DNA of 49,499 nucleotides, taken from NCBI RefSeq assembly GCF_003601925.1, contig NZ_QZWH01000033.1, positions 1-49,499 of the forward strand, read 5' to 3'. A program made the position numbers and the translations under genes. Each line of letters opens with the position of its first letter. The stretch's first letter is position 1. Below, one piece after another: positions 1-8,483 of this stretch. The notes below the pieces were generated by a model that did no database searches, was not told the DNA's origin, and saw only the letters and a list, made by a program, of their open reading frames with translations. The DNA is from Buttiauxella izardii. Lineage in GTDB: Bacteria > Pseudomonadota > Gammaproteobacteria > Enterobacterales > Enterobacteriaceae.

Positions 1-150
1 TTCACCGGTTCAGTGGCTAAATAAAACACTGAACATCGGGTGAACGGAACTGTCTCCCGACTCACAGAAATGTGACTAAGAGACAGCTCAGGGAGAGGGA
101 GAAAACTAGTCAATTCCCTCTCCTGGGGGAGAGGGTTAGGGTGAGGGCAA
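1..150. repeat. Cluster of inverted repeats downstream of the porin gene
   Basis: Three nested palindromic elements are visible and no gene. The first pairs 1-15 imperfectly with 27-44. The second pairs CTGTCTC (50-56) with GAGACAG (80-86). The third, 116-135, is a hairpin with CCCTCTCC/GGGAGAGGG arms, continued by TTAGGGTGAGGG to 147. That last unit is the reverse complement of a unit found after pepA, and a shorter copy follows argI. It lies just past the stop codon of the porin gene, so it could act as a transcription terminator or as an mRNA 3' stabiliser. What lies upstream of base 1 is unknown. Confidence 0.6.
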
Positions 151-162
151 TTTTCACTCTTA

Positions 163-1554
163 TTAGAAGTAATACTTAAATCTCACACGCCCGCCATAGC
201 GCGTATTATCGCTGCCATCGTTAGAGTCATTATCCGCGCTAACCCACGACACATACGTCCCCAAGTAAATATTGAAGTTCTTCATGCCCATCACGTTCGG
301 GAAGAGATACGAAGAGTGGAGGGTATGAATATCGTAGGTGCCCGCGTTGGTAATCCAGCAATCGCTGTCGCAATTCTCAATCGCATTATTCACATCGAAC
401 TTATCAATATCGTTGTGCGCGTAGATATAACCCAGCTCGAAGCGCTGCCATAAGGCGTTCACGCCTGCGGTGAAGTCGGTTTCATCTTCGGCATCCAGAT
501 AAGCCGTGTTGAAGTTGGCGACAATACCGTTGTCCGGGTCGGCTTTCTGCCCATTCCACGTCATCGTCAGGCCATAACCGGTACGGCTGGATTGGTCGAC
601 CATTTGGTCGTTAGCATCGGTATAGCCATAAGCGTTGTTCACCACTTGCGCTTCCATCGCCGCCGCGGCGGAGAAAGCCCCCTCAGACCAGGAAATCACC
701 GGGCGCACGTAAACGACGTTTTTGTCTTTTTGCATATCGTTGCCGTGATATGACTTGTCCTGATACAACGAAGTGCCATCTTCAAGCAGCGTGTTTAATT
801 CGAAATACCAGTTGTCGATATTTTTGCTCAGCATGAAGTTACCGCCGGTATCACTACGCCCGCGCCCTTCTTTCATCATGTAGATATAGCCGTAACCATC
901 GCCATAAAGATCGTTGGCGGTATTACCGGAATATTCAACAAAGGTATCCTGATTTAACGGGAACATATCGTAGGCTTCAAAACGGCCCACTTTAATTCTC
1001 CAGTCGTTCTCCTGACCAAAGAAGAATGCCGCATCATCAAGATTCATATGCCCGGTTAAATCCGCTAACGGCTGGACAGTAAACCCGGCAAATTTGCCAT
1101 CGTCCATGCGGCGATAACCATCAAAACCAAGCAGAATACGACCGTTAATATCCCAACGTTCATTAGTGCCATCAGCCCAATTAGTATTGGCACTATTGCG
1201 CATTGATGTCAGGCCATTACTTCGGCTGGCCGCATCCATATTAAATTCTACGTCGCCATATATTTTAAGGTCGCCATAACCACTCAAGGTTAATTTCGGT
1301 GATTGATTATCGGCTTTATTCGTTACAGATTGCTCGCTGACAACGGCGACAGGTGCGATTGTGCGCGCCGGAGTCGCTTTTATTTTTTGCACTTCTGCTT
1401 CCGCAACTGCTGCACGTTGTTCAGCCGCGATGACCCGTTGCTCTAACTGATTCAGGCGTTGTTCTAAACTAATATTACGATTTGTTGTATTAGTCGCTGC
1501 CGCTCCCGCAGACAGGGCAAGCCCGACTAATAAAGCCCCGATTTTTATTTTCAT
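163..1554 (-). CDS. LamB/ScrY-type carbohydrate outer-membrane porin
   Basis: 463 residues. An N-terminal signal peptide (about residues 1-20, ending near AGAAA) is followed by a charged, Gln/Glu-rich coiled coil (about 25-60, LEQRLNQLEQRV). The beta-barrel body resembles maltoporin: aromatic and acidic strands, GFDGYRR, KVGRFEAYD. The last residues RVRFKYYF end in Phe, the usual outer-membrane assembly signal. A coiled-coil extension ahead of the barrel is typical of ScrY/BglH-like sugar porins rather than LamB itself. It is probably the outer-membrane entry for the sugar handled by the ABC operon upstream, as its last gene. A 173-bp gap separates it from the preceding gene, so it may have its own promoter. 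RBS AAGGA lies ahead of the ATG. The exact substrate is unknown. Confidence 0.85.
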   Translation of the reverse strand: MKIKIGALLVGLALSAGAAATNTTNRNISLEQRLNQLEQRVIAAEQRAAVAEAEVQKIKATPARTIAPVAVVSEQSVTNKADNQSPKLTLSGYGDLKIYGDVEFNMDAASRSNGLTSMRNSANTNWADGTNERWDINGRILLGFDGYRRMDDGKFAGFTVQPLADLTGHMNLDDAAFFFGQENDWRIKVGRFEAYDMFPLNQDTFVEYSGNTANDLYGDGYGYIYMMKEGRGRSDTGGNFMLSKNIDNWYFELNTLLEDGTSLYQDKSYHGNDMQKDKNVVYVRPVISWSEGAFSAAAAMEAQVVNNAYGYTDANDQMVDQSSRTGYGLTMTWNGQKADPDNGIVANFNTAYLDAEDETDFTAGVNALWQRFELGYIYAHNDIDKFDVNNAIENCDSDCWITNAGTYDIHTLHSSYLFPNVMGMKNFNIYLGTYVSWVSADNDSNDGSDNTRYGGRVRFKYYF

Positions 1555-1727
1555 ATTTCTTTATATCCTTATAGAGTCCATGAAACATTCATCAAACTAA
1601 TTAATACAAAAGGGATAGACTATTTATCTGTCATTACATTAAATAGTTGAATACTAAACCCTGATTCATAGTGAAACTAAATGTATTGATGAGAAGAAAT
1701 TAATGCAGTTTCTTTTTTATCACTTAA

Positions 1728-2687
1728 TTAATATTTAAAAGCTTCCAAATCATTATTTTGCGAGTTGAATCTCATAAAGAAATCATCAACCAATAACCAC
1801 TGCACCTCACAATCACTGGTTCCACAAAATAATAGGGCTTTATTCTTATTTATGGATAATAGTCCACCTGGAAATACCACATCATTTAAATCAATACGTT
1901 TTGCATCACCTGGCAGGAAATCATCACGTTCAGCAATAATTGTGATGGGCGGGCTTTGCGAAAGAGAAATATCAAACTGGAACACCGCAGCGTAATAATG
2001 GCGATTTCCTTGTTCATCGAAACAAGCGACATGAGCCAATACGTCGACAATACCCGCTGAACTTTCCCACGCTTCATTCACACCGCACCAGCTCAAGTCG
2101 TCGACATGTTGGAGTAATTTCGCATTATCAATAGCTTGTGGCGTCAGGCATTCCAGTGAGTCGATAATCGTCCAGCCGATTTTCCCGCGCCCGCCGTTCG
2201 CGCCTTGTGGACGGGTGAACAACAAAATTCGCCCGTCGGTTAAATCCACCAGGCGAATATCTTTCATGCCTTGTGGCCCATCAGCAAAATGGCGCAGCGA
2301 CGTCAAATCATTACCGCGCCAGAAACACGTTTTCCAGGTCAGAGTTGTTGCGTCTTCTGGCGATATCGCCACTTCGACGCCGCCAAACACCATCTCGCCT
2401 GCAACCATGCAGATAAACGGATCCTGCAAATTAAAAACCGGCGCATCTTCCAGTAAATACGCCTGTTTAAAATCCTCCACACGGAAAAATCGCACCTGTG
2501 AAAACTCGCTTTCACGCGCTTCGACGCGCGCCGCCATCACCCACTGTTGGTTAAATCTGAATGGCTTCGTCGGGTTATAAACATCCCGCCCGTCAACGCC
2601 ATGAAAAACCATTTTCTGGCGTTGCAAACGATGTGGGCGGCGGCTCCGATACGCCGCCAATAATGCGTTAACCGTTGGCGCAGTCAT
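1728..2687 (-). CDS. DUF1861-like putative glycosidase/phosphorylase-fold protein
   Basis: 319 residues, no signal peptide, presumably cytoplasmic. It begins 3 bases after the stop of the GH130 gene and is translated in the same operon. The sequence is rich in short beta-strand stretches with repeated D/W/G turns (FNLQDPFICMV, DGRILLFTRP, GGLLSINKNKALLFCGTSDCEVQWLL), as expected of a five-bladed beta-propeller related to GH130/GH43-type folds. I match it from memory to the DUF1861 family, which often sits beside mannoside phosphorylases; no biochemical role is known to me. A partner enzyme acting on the same oligosaccharide is the natural inference. Family assignment is moderate and function unknown. 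Confidence 0.6.
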   Translation of the reverse strand: MTAPTVNALLAAYRSRRPHRLQRQKMVFHGVDGRDVYNPTKPFRFNQQWVMAARVEARESEFSQVRFFRVEDFKQAYLLEDAPVFNLQDPFICMVAGEMVFGGVEVAISPEDATTLTWKTCFWRGNDLTSLRHFADGPQGMKDIRLVDLTDGRILLFTRPQGANGGRGKIGWTIIDSLECLTPQAIDNAKLLQHVDDLSWCGVNEAWESSAGIVDVLAHVACFDEQGNRHYYAAVFQFDISLSQSPPITIIAERDDFLPGDAKRIDLNDVVFPGGLLSINKNKALLFCGTSDCEVQWLLVDDFFMRFNSQNNDLEAFKY

Positions 2688-2690
2688 GGT

Positions 2691-3749
2691 TTATGCCAAC
2701 CGTAAATGTTGCCACAACTCAGACATTGGCAGCGTCGCCAGCGCCATACATTCATCCGCAGCACCATACCAAACGCGCAATGTGTCATCTTTAATAAGCG
2801 CTCCGCAGGCAAACACCACGTTGCCGAAGAACCCCTCTTTTTCATAGATGGCTTCAGGTTGCAGCAAGGGAACTGGCGATTTGGCGAGGATTTTGGTCGG
2901 GTCATTAATGTCGAGTAATAACGCGCCAAGGCAGTAGCGCTGATCGGCATCGACGCCGTGATAAATCGCCAGCCAGCCCTTTTCAGTTTTCAGCAATGGC
3001 GCACCGCCGCCAGATTTGCGGGCATCCCATTTGTCCCCGGAAGCACCTAATAAATGGCGATGGTTGCCCCAGTGCAGCAAATCCGGTGATTCACTTAACC
3101 AAATTTCAGGCTTACCGAAATGCTTCGGTGCCGGGCGCGTCAGAGCGTAGAACTTGCCGTTAATTTTTTCAGGGAAGAAACAAACATCACGGTTATCCGG
3201 GCAGAAAATCACGCTCAGTTTCTCAACGGTTTTGAAATCATGGGTGACGGCTAATGCGGTAGAAATCCCGTAGCTCGACACTGCGGAATAGTTGATATAC
3301 CAGGCGCCATCGATTTGCGTGATGCGCGGATCTTCGCAGCCAAATTGTTCGTACTGGGTATCCGGGAAAATAAATGGTTCATCGTCGATAACAAAATCTA
3401 CACCGTTGCGGCTGCGGGCTATGCGCAGGTGAGACATTGACGTCAAATACACCTCATCAAGATCATCAATCATCACAATGGTGCGCGGATCGCTGAAATC
3501 ATAACGATCGTCGCTGAGATCAAAAACAGCGGTGGTGCAAACCCACTTGTTGCCTTGTTGCTCTAATAACGGCACATGAACGGTTTGCGTCGAGTTGTTA
3601 AGAACGCTTTCGGCGACGCGCAGCAGCAGAATAATTTCACCGTTAAATTCGGTGACGCCCGCATTAAAAACACATTCAACTTTCATTGATGGGTGTGATG
3701 GTTTGACATCAGCAGGTGTAATCAGCGGGTTTTGACTATGCCTTTCCAT
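2691..3749 (-). CDS. GH130 beta-mannoside phosphorylase
   Basis: 352 residues from the chosen ATG at 3749, which has AGAGGAAA at good spacing and overlaps the end of the GH13 gene by 14 bases. A longer reading from 3818 would add a segment with no family resemblance. Motifs of GH130: GCEDPR (about 138-142, whose Asp is the proposed general acid), repeated beta-propeller strands, and RKSGGGAPLLKTEKGWLAIYHGV, the basic/Gly-rich segment that holds phosphate in phosphorolytic members. Family members cleave beta-mannosides with inorganic phosphate to give alpha-mannose-1-phosphate. The acceptor (glucose, GlcNAc or mannose) cannot be read from sequence. The phosphomannomutase in the divergent operon fits a mannose-1-phosphate product. 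It has no signal peptide and is cytoplasmic. Confidence 0.85.
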   Translation of the reverse strand: MERHSQNPLITPADVKPSHPSMKVECVFNAGVTEFNGEIILLLRVAESVLNNSTQTVHVPLLEQQGNKWVCTTAVFDLSDDRYDFSDPRTIVMIDDLDEVYLTSMSHLRIARSRNGVDFVIDDEPFIFPDTQYEQFGCEDPRITQIDGAWYINYSAVSSYGISTALAVTHDFKTVEKLSVIFCPDNRDVCFFPEKINGKFYALTRPAPKHFGKPEIWLSESPDLLHWGNHRHLLGASGDKWDARKSGGGAPLLKTEKGWLAIYHGVDADQRYCLGALLLDINDPTKILAKSPVPLLQPEAIYEKEGFFGNVVFACGALIKDDTLRVWYGAADECMALATLPMSELWQHLRLA

Positions 3750-5316
3750 GGAATTTCCTCTTGATAACAATATGATTTTTTGAAAGCAGTGGCGCATCTT
3801 CGCCATACAACAATTCACCGTCGATTTCCCGGCATGGGTTTACGATTGTGGAACCAAAATTAATCGCCACCGTCACCGTTTCATCGTCAAAACGGCGGGA
3901 AAAATACAGGCACTCATCGAGACACTCGAGGAACACATATTCCCCCTTCTGCAACGCCTGCGACTGGTTGCGTAGCGCGATAAGCGTCTGGTAAGCGTGG
4001 AATATAGAGCCCTGGTCGCCTTGCATGGCGCGGGCATTCACCTGCGGATAATTGGCGTTAACCGGCATCCATGGCGAGCGGGTTGAAAACCCGGCATACG
4101 CTGCATCATTCCACTGGCACGGTGAACGCGAGCCATCTCGCGAATGTTCGATGGCTTGCGCCAGCGCCTCGTCTGCCGTTAGACCATCGGCAATGGCCGA
4201 GTGGTAATGCGTCTGCCCCTGAATGTCATAAATTTGGTCGAGCGCCTGGGCCTGATAATCGGTCATGCCGTTCTCTTCACCCTGGAAAATAAATGGCACT
4301 CCGCGCGCGCTGATTTGCAGCGCCATCACGGCAATGGCCCGTTCGGTATCACGCGGTGATTCTCCGAAACGGCTAATCATGCGCGACATATCATGGCTTG
4401 AGAAAAACAGCGTCGGCACGCCAGATTGCTGCTGTTCCATCGCCTTTAATTGCTGATAAATCGCGTTGGCAGAGAACGTTTTCTGGCTGCCAAGATTGAA
4501 GTTAAACACCACATCCAGCAGTTCCGGGCGCTGATAACGTTGCAAAATATCCAGATCTTCGCTGCCCACTTCGCCAATCAGAAAGTAGTCGCCTTGCTGG
4601 CGAATATGGCGGCACAGACGCGCCAGCACCGCGCTTAAACCGGGCTGGTTGATATCGTTGTCGTGTTGCTGTTCCCCGGCAATTTCTGGGTTATCCGCCG
4701 TAATGCCGTCGGTGGTCAGGAAATTAATCACGTCAAAGCGGAAACCATCCACGCCCTGCGCAATCCAGAAATCGAGCGTCTGGCGGATTTCCTGCTCAAC
4801 GCGCGGGTTGCTCCAGTTGAGGTCAACCTGCTGCGGGGAAAATTTGTGGTAGTAATGTTGCCCGGTGTCCGGCTCTTTGCTCCACGCCGAACCGGAAAAA
4901 AACGACTGCCAGTTATTCGGTTGGTCGCTAAAGATGAAGAAATCGCGCCACGGGCTTTGCGGGTTATTCCACGCATCCAGGAACCACGGGTGTTGATCCG
5001 AAACGTGATTGATCACCACGTCGATTACCACTTTCATGCCGCGCTGATGGCACGCGTCCAGCACCGCTTTAAAGGCGGCTATATCGCCAAAACGCGGGTC
5101 AACGGCGCAGTAATCGCTAATGTCGTAGCCGTTATCGACCAGCGGCGACGGGTAAAAAGGCGTTACCCACAATCCCTTAATACCGAGGTCGGCCAGATAA
5201 TCAATTTTGGATAGCAAGCCGTGAAAGTCACCGAGTCCGTCATTATTCCCGTCACAAAATGACGGCAAATAGACCTGATAAAAAACGCGCTCATTCCACC
5301 AATGGGAATTGTTCAT
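3736..5316 (-). CDS. GH13 alpha-glucosidase, likely oligo-1,6-type
   Basis: 526 residues, cytoplasmic, with a full alpha-amylase-superfamily core. Catalytic nucleophile Asp195 lies in GFRFDVINF, acid/base Glu249 in LIGEV, and the transition-state Asp309 in SSHD, where most relatives have NHD. QVYLPSFCDGNNDGLGD near the N-terminus carries the calcium/loop signature of the oligo-1,6-glucosidase/TreC branch. The residue after the nucleophile is Val196; in characterised relatives Val here goes with alpha-1,6 and Ala/Gly/Thr with alpha-1,4 specificity. It is clearly distinct from the trehalose-6-phosphate hydrolase encoded at 45.5 kb. RBS AAGGAACC precedes the ATG. It probably removes alpha-linked glucose from the imported oligosaccharide before or after GH130 attack. 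Confidence 0.88.
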   Translation of the reverse strand: MNNSHWWNERVFYQVYLPSFCDGNNDGLGDFHGLLSKIDYLADLGIKGLWVTPFYPSPLVDNGYDISDYCAVDPRFGDIAAFKAVLDACHQRGMKVVIDVVINHVSDQHPWFLDAWNNPQSPWRDFFIFSDQPNNWQSFFSGSAWSKEPDTGQHYYHKFSPQQVDLNWSNPRVEQEIRQTLDFWIAQGVDGFRFDVINFLTTDGITADNPEIAGEQQHDNDINQPGLSAVLARLCRHIRQQGDYFLIGEVGSEDLDILQRYQRPELLDVVFNFNLGSQKTFSANAIYQQLKAMEQQQSGVPTLFFSSHDMSRMISRFGESPRDTERAIAVMALQISARGVPFIFQGEENGMTDYQAQALDQIYDIQGQTHYHSAIADGLTADEALAQAIEHSRDGSRSPCQWNDAAYAGFSTRSPWMPVNANYPQVNARAMQGDQGSIFHAYQTLIALRNQSQALQKGEYVFLECLDECLYFSRRFDDETVTVAINFGSTIVNPCREIDGELLYGEDAPLLSKNHIVIKRKFHGKA

Positions 5317-5329
5317 GCCAGGTTCCTTA

Positions 5330-6157
5330 TTATTTCAGTGACAGCGACATTCCCTGGAGGAAGTATTTACGGAACAGAATAAACAAAATAACGACTGGCA
5401 AAGTTTGCACCACCGCGCCTGCCATTACCGGGCCAAGATAGACGCCGTAGGATTTACTAAACGTCGCCAGCAATACCGAGAACGGCATTTTCTCTGCTTC
5501 ACGCATCACAATTAACGGCCAGAGGAAGTTGTCCCAGGCGCTGGAAAAGGTAAACAACGCCACAATCGCCAGAATAGATTTATTCAGCGGCATCATCACA
5601 TGGCGTAATATTCCCCACAGGCTGGCGTGGTCGAGTTTTGCGGCGTAAATATAATCGTTCGGTGTGCCTTTAAAACTTTGCGACACCATAAAGATGCCCC
5701 ACGCGCTCATCATAAACGGCAGGATCATCGCGCTATAGCTGTTGATCAACCCCAGTTCACGCATCAAAACAAACTGCGGAATAATGAACATAAATGCCGG
5801 GAATACCATTTGCAGAATCAGCAGGTTTTTAAACGCTTTCTGCCCACGGAACTGGATTTTCGCCACCGCATAACCGACAAGCGTTGAGGTTAATGTCACG
5901 CTGGCGGTGATAGTGATAGCGATAAACATCGAGTTAAACAAAGTACGCAGGAAAGGTTTATCCGCCCTGGCGCTGTTATCAAACAAAAATGCGTAGTTAT
6001 CGAGTGAGAAACGCCCGTCAAATAAGCCGGTGGTATAAATCTGGGCGGTGTCTTTAAACGAAGCGATCACCATCCAGATAAACGGATAAAGCCAGCTGAC
6101 GGCAAGAATCAACATCACGAGATGAATCAGTAAACTGACCGGTTTGAGTGCTTTCAT
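5330..6157 (-). CDS. Carbohydrate ABC transporter permease, MalG type
   Basis: 275 residues, six predicted transmembrane segments beginning with a hydrophobic helix at about 10-30 (LLIHLVMLILAVSWLYPFIW). The cytoplasmic coupling loop (EAA loop) is YAAKLDHASLWGILRHVMMPL, which docks on the ATPase. It ends FLQGMSLSLK, like the MalG family. Its ATG overlaps the stop codon of the MalF-type partner by one base (TGATG), so the two are translationally coupled. It forms the inner-membrane channel with that partner. The sugar is not deducible from the permease itself. Confidence 0.9.
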   Translation of the reverse strand: MKALKPVSLLIHLVMLILAVSWLYPFIWMVIASFKDTAQIYTTGLFDGRFSLDNYAFLFDNSARADKPFLRTLFNSMFIAITITASVTLTSTLVGYAVAKIQFRGQKAFKNLLILQMVFPAFMFIIPQFVLMRELGLINSYSAMILPFMMSAWGIFMVSQSFKGTPNDYIYAAKLDHASLWGILRHVMMPLNKSILAIVALFTFSSAWDNFLWPLIVMREAEKMPFSVLLATFSKSYGVYLGPVMAGAVVQTLPVVILFILFRKYFLQGMSLSLK

Positions 6158-7032
6158 CAGACTATCTCGATATTTTTTTCAAACAGGCGACGTAAAACCC
6201 AGATCAACGCAAAGCTACACACCGCCACAATAATCGACATGGTGGCCGCCCAACTTGGCTTCATATTCTGGAATGCGACTTCGTACATCACCACCATCGG
6301 CATCGTGGTGCTGTTTAACGGACCACCGCCGGTAATCAGATAAGGTTCGGTAAAAATGCCAAACGCCACGGTAATCGCCAGAACCAGCACCATAATGATT
6401 TGCGCATTCATCATCGGCAACGTGACGGCGTAAAGCTGTTTAAAAGGCGGCGTTTTATCGAGTGTCGCAGCACTATAAATATCCTTGGGAATCGCCATCA
6501 TGCCGGAATAAAGAATCAGGCCGTAATAGCCGACAAACTTCCACGTCACAATTAAAGCGATGGATAACATCGCGCAATCGGGGTTGGTAAACCACGGAAT
6601 AGCGAAGCCAAACGTTTCGCGTAAAAAACCATTAATCGGCCCGAACTCACTAAACAATTTAGAGAATACAATGGAATAAGCTACGCCCGATGAGACATTG
6701 GCTAACAGAAAGCTCAGAGCGATAAACCCTTTGCCATATTTAATACGTTTTAATCCCGCCGCAAAAAGTAACGAGGCGACTAACACTATCGGAATGTAAT
6801 ACAGCAGGAATCGCAGCACATTGAGCATGGATTTCCAGAACAATTCATCCTGCATCACGCCGATAAAGTTATACAGGCCATTAAAGCGTGGAGTGCCAAT
6901 AAACTGCCACTGCGTCACGCTTAATATCACCAGCCAGGCAAACGGATAAAACCAAAACAACACGGAATATCCGAGCCACGAGGAGGCTAATAAGCCCCCT
7001 AATGAAGAGTCGCTAATGCGGATTCTGCGCAT
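6157..7032 (-). CDS. Carbohydrate ABC transporter permease, MalF/UgpA type
   Basis: 291 residues, about six membrane helices (first at about 20-40, WLGYSVLFWFYPFAWLVILS). The coupling loop is DIYSAATLDKTPPFKQLYAVTLPMM. The short form lacks the large periplasmic P2 domain of MalF, as in UgpA/LacF-like permeases. It lies 5 bases after the binding-protein gene and overlaps the second permease by one base. It works with the MalG-type permease and presumably with the MalK-type ATPase encoded in the divergent operon. Confidence 0.9.
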   Translation of the reverse strand: MRRIRISDSSLGGLLASSWLGYSVLFWFYPFAWLVILSVTQWQFIGTPRFNGLYNFIGVMQDELFWKSMLNVLRFLLYYIPIVLVASLLFAAGLKRIKYGKGFIALSFLLANVSSGVAYSIVFSKLFSEFGPINGFLRETFGFAIPWFTNPDCAMLSIALIVTWKFVGYYGLILYSGMMAIPKDIYSAATLDKTPPFKQLYAVTLPMMNAQIIMVLVLAITVAFGIFTEPYLITGGGPLNSTTMPMVVMYEVAFQNMKPSWAATMSIIVAVCSFALIWVLRRLFEKNIEIV

Positions 7033-7037
7033 CGTGA

Positions 7038-8324
7038 TTATTGCCCGAGCAGCTTGTCAGTTTCGGCGGCAGACTGATTCAGTGCGTCAATCGGCGTCAT
7101 TCCGGAGAAAATGGTGCGCTCAATCATTTGCGTCATGCTGCGCTGAATTTCAGTGGTTTTAGTCGTCGCCGCTGGCGGCTGCGCATTAGCGACATGCGCA
7201 GCAATCTGCTTTTCAACCGGGCTGCGGTCAAGGTACGCAGTGAACAAGTTGTTGGTCAGTAAGTCCCCACGCGCAGGCGGCATGCCGGTTAGCTCAAGCC
7301 ATTTCAGGTCGTGTTCCGGGTTGCTAAATACCCACTGAATAAACTCCCAGGCTTCGGTTTGATGTTTACTGCTTTTAAACATCACCACACCTTTGCTGTC
7401 CGCCAGCGTATGCGGTTGCGGGTGCCCGTCAACAGTGACCATCGGGCCAATCTGGATGGTTTCAAGAATGGCGGGGTACTGTTTGCGATAACGCGCGATA
7501 TCCCACGGGCCGCGCACCGATGCCATCACCTGGCCGGTTGCGAGTGGATCATCAGCAGCGGTGAAATCGTAGCTGCTCCATTTGTTGGCAAATATTTTCG
7601 TCATAAACGCCAACACGGTTTCGCCCTGCGAACTATTGTATTGGGCTTTATTATCAGCAATATAAGCCTGCCCGTTGGTCTGCGCGTAATACAACGGAAT
7701 AAAATCGAACCAACGATCCCACCAGTTTTTACCGGCGGTAAGTTGTATCGCATAACCCGATTTATCATCGGCACGGCGCTGTGAAAGCGTGTAAATATCC
7801 TGATAAGTGGTCGGCACTTTTTCATAGCCATACTTTTTCAGTAAGTCCATGCGCCACCAATAAACAATCGGGTTGATGTAAATAGGCAATACATTTGTCT
7901 GGCCTTTAATTTCCCAAGCCGGAACAATTTCACCCATATTTCGGGTATCAATAAGCTGCGGATAATTGGGTAATTTGGCTAAATCGACGAGCTGATCCAT
8001 TTCATTAAGTTGGCTGGCAAAACCAATAAAAACATTGCTGGAAATATCAGGTTCTGTGCCTGAAGCCAGCGCGTTCATAATCGCTTCTTCAGAACTACTT
8101 GCCGCCGGAATAGTGGTAAATTCAACTTTTCGATGCTGCGGTGAATTATTCCATTCTGTGACCATCGCATTCCAGAAGGCTTCTTCATTTTCATTGGGTG
8201 CGACCCACATTTTTATTGGCGTCGCATCGGCTTGTGCCGTTTTTTCATCATCCTTGTCGCAACCCGAAATAACCGTTGCCAACAGAATTGACGCAGTCCA
8301 TTTAGCCAGTGTCGAAACTTTCAC
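7038..8324 (-). CDS. ABC sugar-binding lipoprotein (family 1 solute-binding protein)
   Basis: 428 residues, first gene of the leftward operon. The start is GTG at 8324, preceded by AGGAGAG. A type II signal peptide with lipobox I-S-G-C places the lipidated cysteine at residue 22. The next residue is Asp, which in enterobacteria is the Lol-avoidance signal that keeps lipoproteins in the inner membrane. The mature part has the MalE/UgpB-like layout (IKMWVAPNENEEAFWNAMVTEWN, GTEPDISS, GKNWWDRWFDF, GPWDIARY). Most enterobacterial sugar-binding proteins are soluble, so inner-membrane tethering is unusual. It should deliver the oligosaccharide to the two permeases that follow. Confidence 0.88.
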   Translation of the reverse strand: MKVSTLAKWTASILLATVISGCDKDDEKTAQADATPIKMWVAPNENEEAFWNAMVTEWNNSPQHRKVEFTTIPAASSSEEAIMNALASGTEPDISSNVFIGFASQLNEMDQLVDLAKLPNYPQLIDTRNMGEIVPAWEIKGQTNVLPIYINPIVYWWRMDLLKKYGYEKVPTTYQDIYTLSQRRADDKSGYAIQLTAGKNWWDRWFDFIPLYYAQTNGQAYIADNKAQYNSSQGETVLAFMTKIFANKWSSYDFTAADDPLATGQVMASVRGPWDIARYRKQYPAILETIQIGPMVTVDGHPQPHTLADSKGVVMFKSSKHQTEAWEFIQWVFSNPEHDLKWLELTGMPPARGDLLTNNLFTAYLDRSPVEKQIAAHVANAQPPAATTKTTEIQRSMTQMIERTIFSGMTPIDALNQSAAETDKLLGQ

Positions 8325-8385
8325 TAGAACTCTCCTTAGAAAACATAAGCGCTACTCTATTTTTACGCTAGCATCAGGAATTTAT

Positions 8386-8399
8386 GTTTAACGTTAAAC
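8386..8399. promoter_or_regulatory. LacI-type operator palindrome, copy 1
   Basis: GTTTAACGTTAAAC is a perfect 14-bp palindrome with the central CG typical of LacI-family operators. It lies between the divergent binding-protein and repressor genes, 62 bases upstream of the former. An identical copy lies 33 bp away, about three helical turns, so two dimers could bind on the same DNA face or form a repression loop. The cognate protein is most simply the LacI-type regulator encoded at 8484. Confidence 0.8.
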
Positions 8400-8418
8400 C
8401 GATCACACAATCACTTTT

Positions 8419-8432
8419 GTTTAACGTTAAAC
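8419..8432. promoter_or_regulatory. LacI-type operator palindrome, copy 2
   Basis: Exact second copy of GTTTAACGTTAAAC, 52 bases upstream of the repressor start. A -10-like TATAAA lies just downstream near 8456, so binding here would cover the promoter of the repressor-mutase-ATPase operon and give autoregulation. Confidence 0.8.
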
Positions 8433-8483
8433 TTATGGCAAAGTAAAAGTAACCCAATATAAAAGACAAAAAGTATTGATGAC

